A DNA stretch of 6,201 bases from F1-60-MAGs149 sp044369995. Lineage in GTDB: Bacteria; Actinomycetota; Thermoleophilia; Gaiellales; F1-60-MAGs149. A model generated the notes under the pieces. It ran no database searches, was not told the origin of the DNA, and worked only from the letters and a program-made list of their open reading frames with translations. Location: NCBI GenBank assembly GCA_044369995.1, contig JBILWG010000113.1, positions 1 through 6,201 of the forward strand, read 5' to 3'. The position numbers and the translations under genes are program-made. Of the stretch, positions 1 to 6,133 are shown in pieces; positions within the stretch are counted from its first letter, which is position 1, and each line of letters opens with the position of its first letter.

Positions 1-64
1 CCGCTGCGGGACGCGTCGCAAAGCAGACGCCACACCCCCGCAGTCGGGCGTGATCGAGCTCGGC

Positions 65-80
65 TCGGGGTCTGACCCGA
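65..80. terminator. Inverted repeat downstream of the operon; weak terminator or palindromic-repeat candidate
   Basis: The plus strand reads TCGGGGTCTGACCCGA: 5-base arms TCGGG and CCCGA pair perfectly around a 6-base loop. An alternative pairing is GGGTC/GACCC around a single base. It starts 15 bases beyond the stop codon of the last operon gene, where a terminator would be expected. No T-run follows on the minus strand, so a classical intrinsic terminator is not well supported. The short GC palindrome could also be a dispersed REP-like unit or a Rho-assisted hairpin. The rest of the 95-base stretch before the window edge holds nothing I recognise. Confidence 0.3.
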
Positions 81-95
81 TTCCGGACGTGCGCG

Positions 96-1058
96 TCAGG
101 CGACCGGGTCGGCGTCGAACCGCACGACGCCCGTAGCCCACGAGAGGCCGACGCCGAAGCCGCTCAGCAGCGCCGTCTTGCCGGCGAGGCCGCCCTCGCG
201 GGCCAGCTCGGCGATCAGGAACGGAATCGACGACGAGACGAGGTTGCCCGTGTCGCCCATGCGGATCGGCACGATCGCCGGGTCGAGGCCGGTGCGCCGG
301 ATCAGCTGCGACAGCATGTGATTGCTCGCCTGGTGCAGCAGGTAGATGTCGATCGCGTCCTGGTCCAGCCCGTTCGCGGCGCAGCTGCGCTCGATCTCGG
401 CCGGCACCGTGGTGAGCATGAACTCGAAGATGCTGCGGCCGTTCATGGTCAGGCAGGTCGCACCCGCCTCGTTCGGCTCGACGATCAGATTGCGATAGCC
501 CGAGCCGTCCGTGCCGAACACGATCTCGCCGATCTGCCCACCGGTACCCGTGCGAGCGATCCAGGTGGCGGCCGCGCCGTCGCCGAACAGCGGCGACGTG
601 CCGCGGTCGGCGGGGTCGATCACCTTCGAGTACGGATCCGACGTGACGAGCAGAGCGTTGTCGAGACCGAGCGTCTCCAGCATGCCGCGCACGACGGCGA
701 GGCCGTAGACGAAGCCGGAGCAGCCGAGACCGATGTCGAAGCAGGCGGTCTCCTTCGCGAGGCCGAGGCGATCCTGCATCAGCGCGGAGGTGTGCGGCAG
801 CCCGTAGTCGGGGTTCTGGGTGCAGACGATCAGCAGCTGCACGTCCTCGCGCTCGAGGTCGGGGCACTTCGCGAAGAGGTCCTCGGCGGCGGCGACACCC
901 ATGTCGGCCGCGCCCTCGTCCGCCGCGGCGATTCGGCGCTCGTGGATGCCGAGCTTCTCCTCGAGGAAGGCGCGATCCCAGCCGAACCGCTCGATCAGCT
1001 CGTCGTTGCCGAGCACGCGCTCGGGGAGGTACGTGCCGATGCCGCGAATGACGCTCAC
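96..1058 (-). CDS. Ketoacyl-ACP synthase III (FabH-like) in a glycan operon
   Basis: This 320-residue thiolase-fold enzyme resembles FabH, which condenses an acyl-CoA with malonyl-ACP. FabH of E. coli has a similar length. The full catalytic triad is visible: Cys113 in GLGCSGF, His242 in LLHQAS and Asn272 in GDTGN. The FabH-type glycine-rich motif GDGAAATW (159-166) and C-terminal FGVGLSWATG (301-310) are also present. Where housekeeping FabH usually reads HQANxRI, this protein reads HQASNHM (242-248), so the arginine linked to ACP docking is not at the usual place. That, and its position as last gene of a polysaccharide operon, argue for a specialised acyl-condensing or acyl-transferring enzyme rather than the housekeeping initiator of fatty acid synthesis. 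The GTG start overlaps the ATP-grasp stop (GTGA) and follows a strong ribosome site. Family is confident; substrate and role are inferred. Confidence 0.93.
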   Translation of the reverse strand: MSVIRGIGTYLPERVLGNDELIERFGWDRAFLEEKLGIHERRIAAADEGAADMGVAAAEDLFAKCPDLEREDVQLLIVCTQNPDYGLPHTSALMQDRLGLAKETACFDIGLGCSGFVYGLAVVRGMLETLGLDNALLVTSDPYSKVIDPADRGTSPLFGDGAAATWIARTGTGGQIGEIVFGTDGSGYRNLIVEPNEAGATCLTMNGRSIFEFMLTTVPAEIERSCAANGLDQDAIDIYLLHQASNHMLSQLIRRTGLDPAIVPIRMGDTGNLVSSSIPFLIAELAREGGLAGKTALLSGFGVGLSWATGVVRFDADPVA

Positions 1059-2059
1059 GTGTCGCTCCCTTCCGCGAGTCCCAGAGGCGGGAGACTCGCC
1101 GTGCCGTGCTCATCGAACAGCACCTGATGGAAGAAGCGCGAGAGCGTGACGCCACGGGTGTACTCGCCGAGGCGCGGCGCGAGCGACTCGCCGGCGGCGA
1201 GCTGCACCATGCGGAACGGAAAGTCGCCGCCGGCGGCCAGCGGCAGGGGGAAGGCGCCGCCGATGCGCGGATTGACGTCGGTCACCTCGTGCCGGTCGGG
1301 CGCCTCGCGGAAGCACTGGACCGTGCCGGGGCCGCGCAGGCCGAGCACCTCGGCGACCGTGCGGCCCACCTCCACGAGCGCGGGATCCTCGAGGGTGGTG
1401 CCCTTGATCTGCTCGCCGCCCTTCGACTGGATCATCGCGCGCGGAATCGCGTCGAGGCAGCGGCCGTCGAGGTCGCACAGCACGTCGATCGAGAACTCCG
1501 TGCCCGTGCAGCACTCCTGCACCATCGAGGGCAGGGGGGTGTAGCCGAGGAAGAAGTCGAGCTCGCGGCGATCGGCGCAGCGGAAGATGCCCTCCGAGCC
1601 GCGGCCCTCGCGCATCTTGACGAGCACGGGGAAACGCAGATCCTCCGGCAGCGCGTCGGGATGGAACGTGCGCGGCGTGCCGAGCCCCTGTGCGGCCAGG
1701 AAGTCCGCCATCACCAGCTTGTCGACGCAGCGACGCGTCGCCTCGCCGCCCGGCAGGAAGGCCTCGCAGCCGAGCTCGGCCAGCTGCGGCACGAGATCGG
1801 CGAGCAGCACGAGGTCCCACTCGGAGCACGGCAGCACCATCTGGCAGCCGTGGTCGCGCACCGTCTGCAGCACGTGCTCGGCGTAGCCCGGATCGCTCGC
1901 GAGCGGTGCCTTCACCCGCACGTCGCAGAACGGCAGCGCGGGCGCGATGTCGGATGAATCCGTGCCGATGATCGTGCCGCCGCCGTGGCGCACGACCGCC
2001 TCGCGGAACGCGGACACCACATCGACGCGCAGGCCGACGCACGTCAGCAGCACGTTCAT
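1055..2059 (-). CDS. ATP-grasp domain ligase (CarB/PylC-like) in a glycan operon
   Basis: This 334-residue cytoplasmic protein has the three-part ATP-grasp layout. An N-terminal Rossmann-like part starts MNVLLTCVGLRVDVVSAF and continues with IIGTDSSDIAPAL (30-42). The nucleotide-binding loop is VKMREGRGSEGIF (147-159, Lys148), followed by GTEFSID (186-192). The metal-binding end is EVTDVNPRIGG (258-268), with Asp261, Asn263 and Arg265. ATP-grasp enzymes join a carboxylate, activated as acyl phosphate, to an amine or another nucleophile. Short CarB-like members of this type are common in polysaccharide loci, usually without a proven substrate. The ATG at 2059 is chosen because recognisable sequence begins there, its A is the base beside the upstream TGA (ATGA overlap) and a GGGAG lies 6 bases upstream. 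A longer frame to about 2218 only overprints the preceding gene. I infer that it makes an amide or similar linkage on a sugar or glycan precursor. The substrate cannot be read from sequence. Confidence 0.9.
   Translation of the reverse strand: MNVLLTCVGLRVDVVSAFREAVVRHGGGTIIGTDSSDIAPALPFCDVRVKAPLASDPGYAEHVLQTVRDHGCQMVLPCSEWDLVLLADLVPQLAELGCEAFLPGGEATRRCVDKLVMADFLAAQGLGTPRTFHPDALPEDLRFPVLVKMREGRGSEGIFRCADRRELDFFLGYTPLPSMVQECCTGTEFSIDVLCDLDGRCLDAIPRAMIQSKGGEQIKGTTLEDPALVEVGRTVAEVLGLRGPGTVQCFREAPDRHEVTDVNPRIGGAFPLPLAAGGDFPFRMVQLAAGESLAPRLGEYTRGVTLSRFFHQVLFDEHGTASLPPLGLAEGSDT
1065..1073 (-). promoter_or_regulatory. Ribosome binding site of the KAS III gene
   Basis: The minus strand carries GGAAGGGAG, ending 6 bases before the GTG at 1058. 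It lies inside the last codons of the ATP-grasp gene. With the GTGA overlap it fixes the GTG as start and points to translational coupling or re-initiation. Confidence 0.7.
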
Positions 2060-2679
2060 GCGCCGCTCCCGTCGGTCGGCTGCCAGCCGCCGGCCTCGCC
2101 CTTGTACGTGCCGCTGCGCGAGAAGATGGTGCCCACGGTGCGGAGCATGATGGATAGATCCAGCCGAAGCGACTGATGGTCGACGTACCAGACGTCCAAC
2201 TCGATGCGCTGCGCCCACGGCAGGCTGGCACGGCCGTGGATCTGCGCCCAGCCCGTCACGCCCGGCTTGACGTCGAGCCGACGCGCCTGATGCGGCGTGT
2301 ACTGGTCGACCTGGTAGCGCAGCGTGGGGCGGGGGCCGACGAGGCTCATCTCGCCGAGCAGGATGTTCCAGAACTGCGGCAGCTCGTCGATCGACGTCTT
2401 GCGCAGGAGGTCGCCGATCTTCAGGATGCGCGAGTCACCCGCGTCGACCGCGAAGCCGTCGCCCTGCGCCTCGGCGTTGACGACCATCGTGCGCAGCTTG
2501 AGCACCTCGAACGACTCGCCGTGCAGACCGACGCGCTCCTGGCGGAAGAAGACGGGGCCGCCATCCTCGCGCTTGATCAACGCGGCGGCGACGCCGATCA
2601 CCGGCGCCGACAGCGCCAGGCCGACGGCCGCGCCGGTGACGTCCAACGCGCGCTTGGCGACGCGCTCCCAGCCCTTCAC
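2056..2679 (-). CDS. Polyprenyl-phosphate sugar-1-phosphate transferase (PglC-like monotopic phosphoglycosyltransferase)
   Basis: This 207-residue protein covers one bacterial sugar-transferase domain (PF02397 type). It transfers a sugar-1-phosphate from a nucleotide sugar to undecaprenyl phosphate at the inner membrane face, the first step of glycan assembly. Visible in order are KRALDV (9-14), a hydrophobic re-entrant segment (about 14-35), GGPVFFRQERVG (40-51), LKLRTM (60-65), the catalytic Asp98-Glu99 in SIDELPQFWN, GPRP (115-118), KPGVTGWAQ (138-146) and ELDVWYV (160-166). It lacks the four-helix N-terminal part of large WbaP-type enzymes and so resembles the small PglC class. The residue before the membrane-segment proline is Ala25, with Ser24 one place earlier, where relatives often have Ser-Pro. 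The GTG start at 2679 overlaps the upstream TGA (GTGA) behind GGAGGGG; the longer open frame to 2868 is overprinting. The sugar is unknown. Confidence 0.95.
   Translation of the reverse strand: MKGWERVAKRALDVTGAAVGLALSAPVIGVAAALIKREDGGPVFFRQERVGLHGESFEVLKLRTMVVNAEAQGDGFAVDAGDSRILKIGDLLRKTSIDELPQFWNILLGEMSLVGPRPTLRYQVDQYTPHQARRLDVKPGVTGWAQIHGRASLPWAQRIELDVWYVDHQSLRLDLSIMLRTVGTIFSRSGTYKGEAGGWQPTDGSGA
2066..2070 (-). promoter_or_regulatory. Ribosome binding site of the ATP-grasp gene
   Basis: The minus strand has GGGAG 6 bases before the ATG at 2059, within the final codons of the phosphoglycosyltransferase gene. It supports the short start, giving the 334-residue protein, over an upstream extension. 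Confidence 0.65.
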
Positions 2680-3818
2680 CGCGTCCCCTCCGGACGCTCC
2701 CAGACCGGCTCGATGCCCTTGAACAGCGCCTCGTAGAACGCGATCAGCGTGGCCAGCGTGACCAGCACGTAGTACTGCGCGAGCGCGAACGGCGTGAAGC
2801 GCGCCGCGGTCTTCGCCGAGACGAGCGCCATCGCGATCACGAGGAGCTGCGCGAGCAGGATCAGCCACCAGATGCCGCCGGTGCCGAAGGCCAGCACGAC
2901 GCTGAGCAGCAGGAGCAACACGTGGAGCAGGCCGCTCGCGTACCGCAGCAGGCGGTGCGAGATCATCTCCAGCCAGTAGACCGGTCCCATCCGCAACAAC
3001 GAGAACATGCGGCCGTAGAAGACCAGCAGCCAGCAGTGGCCGAACATCCGCACCTTGCGACGGAACTCGTCGCCGAGGTTCGTGGTCGGCTTCTCCGAGG
3101 CGACGGCGTCGGGCGCGTACGTGGCGATCCAGCCGTGCTTCACCATCAGGTACGGGAACGAGAGATCGTGGCCGAAGCGCGGATCGACGAACGCGTACGT
3201 ATCGCGGCGCACCGCGTAGATGGAGCCGTTGCCGCCCGTCACGGAGTGCATCTTCGCCTCCCAGCCGCGCAGCGCCACCTCGAAGCGCCAGTAGGCGCCC
3301 TCGCGATTGGTGCCATCGGCCTTCCGCAGCGACAGGCGACCGCAGACGTAGGCCACGCGCTCGTCGGCGAACGGGCGCACGAGCCGGCGCAGCGCATCAG
3401 GCTCCCACGCGCAGTTGGCGTCGCTGAACGCGAAGACGTCGGGCCAGTCGCCGATGGCGCGCACCGCGGTGTCCTGCGCGTTCACCTTGCCGCCGCGCTC
3501 GGCGCGCACCAGCTCGACCCCCTGGCTGGCGTAGCGCTCGACCAGCTCGTCCGTGCCGTCATCCGAGGCGTCGGACGTGACGATGATGCGCAGCCGCTCG
3601 CTCGGATAGTCGAGGGCGAGGGCGTTCTCGATCTTCGCCTCGATCACATCCGCCTCGTTGTGCGCGGCGATGATCAACGCGACGAACGGCTCGACGTCGG
3701 CCCGCTCGATCTGCCGCGGCAGAAGCTTGGACCAGACGAAGGCGAGGATCGGGTATCCGACGTGGGTCCAGAGGATCAACGCCAGCGCGACCCAGCCGAT
3801 GACGGCGAGGAGGCTCAC
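2676..3818 (-). CDS. Membrane-bound family 2 glycosyltransferase
   Basis: This 380-residue protein has a GT-A domain between membrane segments, as in cellulose- and hyaluronan-synthase-like GT2 enzymes. One helix spans about residues 4-28 and roughly three span 295-365. The cytoplasmic catalytic part starts VALIIAAHNEADVIEAKI (46-63). It contains TSDASDDGTD (81-90), the DxD-like nucleotide-sugar site FSDAN (131-135, Asp133), the acceptor-site motif TGGNGSIYAVRR (194-205) and the probable base-bearing GHDLSFPY (216-223, Asp218). Instead of a processive QxxRW motif it has RRKVRM (253-258), so it may add single sugars rather than polymerise. It likely extends the lipid-linked sugar made by the next gene's product. 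The GTG start is 16 bases after the upstream stop with only a weak ACGGG as ribosome site, so the start is less certain than those downstream. Donor and acceptor are unknown. Confidence 0.92.
   Translation of the reverse strand: MSLLAVIGWVALALILWTHVGYPILAFVWSKLLPRQIERADVEPFVALIIAAHNEADVIEAKIENALALDYPSERLRIIVTSDASDDGTDELVERYASQGVELVRAERGGKVNAQDTAVRAIGDWPDVFAFSDANCAWEPDALRRLVRPFADERVAYVCGRLSLRKADGTNREGAYWRFEVALRGWEAKMHSVTGGNGSIYAVRRDTYAFVDPRFGHDLSFPYLMVKHGWIATYAPDAVASEKPTTNLGDEFRRKVRMFGHCWLLVFYGRMFSLLRMGPVYWLEMISHRLLRYASGLLHVLLLLLSVVLAFGTGGIWWLILLAQLLVIAMALVSAKTAARFTPFALAQYYVLVTLATLIAFYEALFKGIEPVWERPEGTR
2685..2691 (-). promoter_or_regulatory. Ribosome binding site of the phosphoglycosyltransferase gene
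   Basis: The minus strand has GGAGGGG, 5 bases before the GTG at 2679 and inside the last codons of the glycosyltransferase gene. It decides the GTG start of the 207-residue protein. Confidence 0.7.
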
Positions 3819-3834
3819 ACGCGTACGGTACCCG

Positions 3835-5241
3835 TCAGGTCGCCGGGGTGGCGCGGGCGGCAGCGGCCCTGCGCGCCAGGACGCGTTCGATACCGAACGC
3901 TGCGGGCGCAGCGATGATCAGGAGCAGGATCAGGTAGAACGCGCTGAAGATCATGGTCAGGTAGAAGATGTTGCCGACGAGGGTGGCCACGAAGCCCGCC
4001 GCCAGGCCCCGCGCGACGGCACTCAGCATCGGATCGGCATCCAGCTGCGAGCGGGCGCGTCCGGCGCGCAGCAGCACACGCAGGCGACTGCCGACCCAGA
4101 GCAGGAACAGGAGCCAGACCATCGCCCCGACGAGCCCCATCTCGGTCAGCGTCGCCACGTAGAACGAGTGCGGTCCGAAGTCGGCACGCCCGGTCTGGAA
4201 CTCGTAGTAGACGGCGAAGTTGTTCACCCCGACGCCGAACAGCGGCGACTCCTCGAGCACGGGCACGATCAGTCCGTAGAACTCGACGTGCGCCTGCGAT
4301 GAGCGATCACCGGTCTGGATGCGCGACTCGATCACCTGGCGGAGCTGCGCGGTCTTGACGGACCCCGCGACGAGCCCCAGCGCCCCGAGCACGACCAGCG
4401 CGGTGACGACCTGCCGGTTGAAGAAGCGCCGGCGGTACCACGCGAGCAGCATCAGCACGCCGATGCCGACGCCGAGCAGGGCGCTGCGCGACTGGGTCAG
4501 CAGCAGGGCGACGAGCAGGATCCCGGCGAGGCCCGACAGCAGCCACCGGTGGCGCGCCACGAACCCATCACGCGCGCCGACGATCAGCGACGTCAGCAGC
4601 AGGAGCGGCAGCACGGTCATCAGCCCGAGATGGTTGGGGTCCTCGGAGAAGCCGGTCAGGCGGTAGACGTTGGCCTGCCCCGTCACGCCGTACTGGTCGT
4701 ACGTCGAGACGACGCCGTACAGGTTCGCGCCGAGCGCACGGGCGCCGGGGAACAGCGGCTTCAGGAAGAGGGCGTCGATCTCCACGCCGGTGGTCGTGCG
4801 GACCGCCGTCTGCAGCAGGCCGTAGGCCGCGCTGATCGTGACGCCGAGGGTGAAGGCCGCGGCGAGGCGCCACCACAGCCACTCGCCGCGCCGCGCGACG
4901 TGCGTGATCGCGCAGATCAGGAACGTCGCGAAGATCAGCCACTTGATGATCCCCTTGGTCCACTGATCGACGGCCTGCGTCGTGTCGAGGCCAAGAAAGC
5001 CGCAGAGGTGCACGCTCAGCAGGAGCAGCACGAAGCCGAGCACCACGCTCGACGCGGCCGACAGTCGCGCGTCCCGGCGCACGATGCGGTCGAGCACGAA
5101 GAGCCCGATGAAGAGCAGCTGCAGGAGATCGACGAGCGTGACGCGCCCCACGGCGTTCCACGACATCTTCTGCCACGTCGCCGTCAGTCCCACGAGCAGC
5201 AGCACGCCGTCGAGCAGGGAGAGTCCGCGGAGGTGGCGCAC
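3835..5241 (-). CDS. O-antigen ligase/polymerase family membrane protein (Wzy_C/WaaL-like)
   Basis: This 468-residue protein has about 10 to 12 hydrophobic segments and two longer polar stretches, about 145-205 and 300-365. The family (PF04932 type) works outside the membrane, either polymerising lipid-linked repeat units or transferring the finished glycan to an acceptor. Family-like features are RLTGFSEDPNHLG (194-206), TQSRSALLG (249-257, Arg252), SPLFGVGVNNF (332-342) and GPHSFYVATLTEMGL (356-370, His358). Sequence alone does not separate polymerase from ligase. It is the first gene of the glycan operon, 34 bases after the VOC gene and 16 before the glycosyltransferase. The GTG start at 5241 has no properly spaced ribosome site, since GGGA sits directly against it, and a CACAAT 6 bases upstream hints at a leaderless start. 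The next in-frame GTG, at 5205, has no better site. Confidence 0.9.
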   Translation of the reverse strand: MRHLRGLSLLDGVLLLVGLTATWQKMSWNAVGRVTLVDLLQLLFIGLFVLDRIVRRDARLSAASSVVLGFVLLLLSVHLCGFLGLDTTQAVDQWTKGIIKWLIFATFLICAITHVARRGEWLWWRLAAAFTLGVTISAAYGLLQTAVRTTTGVEIDALFLKPLFPGARALGANLYGVVSTYDQYGVTGQANVYRLTGFSEDPNHLGLMTVLPLLLLTSLIVGARDGFVARHRWLLSGLAGILLVALLLTQSRSALLGVGIGVLMLLAWYRRRFFNRQVVTALVVLGALGLVAGSVKTAQLRQVIESRIQTGDRSSQAHVEFYGLIVPVLEESPLFGVGVNNFAVYYEFQTGRADFGPHSFYVATLTEMGLVGAMVWLLFLLWVGSRLRVLLRAGRARSQLDADPMLSAVARGLAAGFVATLVGNIFYLTMIFSAFYLILLLIIAAPAAFGIERVLARRAAAARATPAT

Positions 5242-5247
5242 TCCCGC

Positions 5248-5253
5248 ATTGTG
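5248..5253 (-). promoter_or_regulatory. Possible -10 element for a leaderless operon transcript
   Basis: The short gap between the VOC and ligase genes contains the only AT-richer patch there. On the minus strand it reads TTCACAATG, in which CACAAT matches TATAAT at four of six positions. Six bases separate it from the GTG, which would place transcription initiation at or next to the start codon. No good -35 box is present 17 bases further upstream (GGCCCT). This is suggestive only. Confidence 0.25.
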
Positions 5254-5275
5254 AACGCTGCCGACCGCGGAGGGC

Positions 5276-6133
5276 CTACGTGGTCAGGTGCACCGCGACA
5301 CCGGAGGGATCCAGCGTCTGCCACGCGCCATCGAGCGCGAGCGGTTCGGCGCCGCCGGCACGCACCTGCGCGCGTACGCGTTCGAGCTCGATGGCGGTGG
5401 GCAGCACGATCGTGATGCGGCCGAGGCGCGCGGTGCCGGGGCCGCTCTGGCTCGCGCCACCGCTCAGCCACGTGTTCGCGCCGATGTGGTGGTGGTACCC
5501 GCCGGCGGCGAGGAACGCGGCCTGCGGGCCGTACGTCGCCATCAACGCGAAACCGACGAGGTCGCGATACCACGCGATCGTCGCGGGGAGGTCTGCGACC
5601 TTGAGGTGGACGTGTCCCATCGTTGTGCCGAGCGGCAGGCCGGGGTAGGGGATCGGGTCGGCGGAATCCACCTCGGCGAGCAGGCTCGGCAGATCGAGGG
5701 CCAGCGTGGTCATCAGCTCCTGTACCTTGCCCGTCCAGATCTCGCGGTCCCGGTCGGCGTAGAGCTCGATGCCGTGGCCATCCGGGTCGTGCAGGTAGAG
5801 CGCCTCGCTGACGACGTGGTCGCTGGCGCCGTCGATCTGGATGCGGTCGTCGATGGCGTGCTGCACCCACTGCGCGAGGTCGATGCGCGTGGGGAGGAGC
5901 AGCGCCAGGTGGAAGAGGCCGGTGCTGCGATCGACCGGCTCGGCACCCGGCTCCTCGACCAGCTCGACCAGTGCGTCGCCGTCGACGCCGAGCAGCGCCC
6001 GGCCGTCGGTGCGCTCGAGCAGGCGCAGGCCGATCACCTGCTCGTAGAAGGCGACGGAGCGATCGAGGTCGGCGACGACGAGACCGACGGTGCCGAGGCG
6101 GGTGCGAACGTCGATGGGAGTGGTGGGGCTCAT
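5276..6133 (-). CDS. VOC (glyoxalase/extradiol dioxygenase superfamily) protein, CatE-like
   Basis: This 285-residue protein is built of two VOC domains, each a pair of beta-alpha-beta3 modules. The first domain holds VGLVVADLDRSVAFYEQVIG (16-35), FHLALLLP (74-81, His75), SDHVVSEALYLHDPDG (104-119) and GIELYADR (121-128, Glu123). The second begins GHVHLKVADL (173-182, His174 and His176) and contains GYHHHIGANTW (212-222). This combination and the length resemble the CatE-type catechol 2,3-dioxygenase group of Gram-positive bacteria, soluble non-haem metal enzymes that cleave aromatic diols. The candidate metal ligands are spread over both domains, and the C-terminal end, PSGVAVHL, lacks the usual Glu, so activity and substrate are uncertain. 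The ATG at 6133 has GAGGGGG 13 bases upstream, a wide spacing. The 68 bases upstream show no convincing promoter. It appears functionally unrelated to the glycan genes. Confidence 0.9.
   Translation of the reverse strand: MSPTTPIDVRTRLGTVGLVVADLDRSVAFYEQVIGLRLLERTDGRALLGVDGDALVELVEEPGAEPVDRSTGLFHLALLLPTRIDLAQWVQHAIDDRIQIDGASDHVVSEALYLHDPDGHGIELYADRDREIWTGKVQELMTTLALDLPSLLAEVDSADPIPYPGLPLGTTMGHVHLKVADLPATIAWYRDLVGFALMATYGPQAAFLAAGGYHHHIGANTWLSGGASQSGPGTARLGRITIVLPTAIELERVRAQVRAGGAEPLALDGAWQTLDPSGVAVHLTT

Noticed and set aside
1..95. Start of a further operon gene
   Set aside because: No open frame with start, ribosome site or motif is visible in these 95 bases, and the window ends before any gene could be judged.
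318..1127. Long plus-strand open frame (269 codons) opposite the KAS III gene
   Set aside because: It is the mirror of a well-supported gene in GC-rich DNA, has low-complexity Ala/Arg/Val/Asp-rich composition and shows no family motif.
1106..1957. Plus-strand open frame (283 codons) opposite the ATP-grasp gene
   Set aside because: Antisense shadow caused by codon bias; Ala/Arg/Leu/Glu/His-rich with no recognisable domain.
2060..2218. N-terminal extension of the ATP-grasp gene
   Set aside because: The extra 53 residues overprint the conserved phosphoglycosyltransferase C-terminus, are Arg/His-rich and lack homologous character; the ATGA start has a good ribosome site.
2680..2868. N-terminal extension of the phosphoglycosyltransferase gene
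   Set aside because: The extra 63 residues overprint the GT2 membrane helices and are low-complexity; the GTG at 2679 has a GGAGGGG site and matches the usual PglC-like length.
2922..3917. Plus-strand open frame (331 codons) opposite the GT2 gene
   Set aside because: Same antisense effect; Arg/Val/Ala-rich composition, no motif, and it runs across a real gene boundary.
4549..5415. Plus-strand open frame (288 codons) opposite the ligase and the end of the VOC gene
   Set aside because: Charged, low-complexity translation rich in Arg, Gln, Glu and Ala that spans two real genes; no domain.
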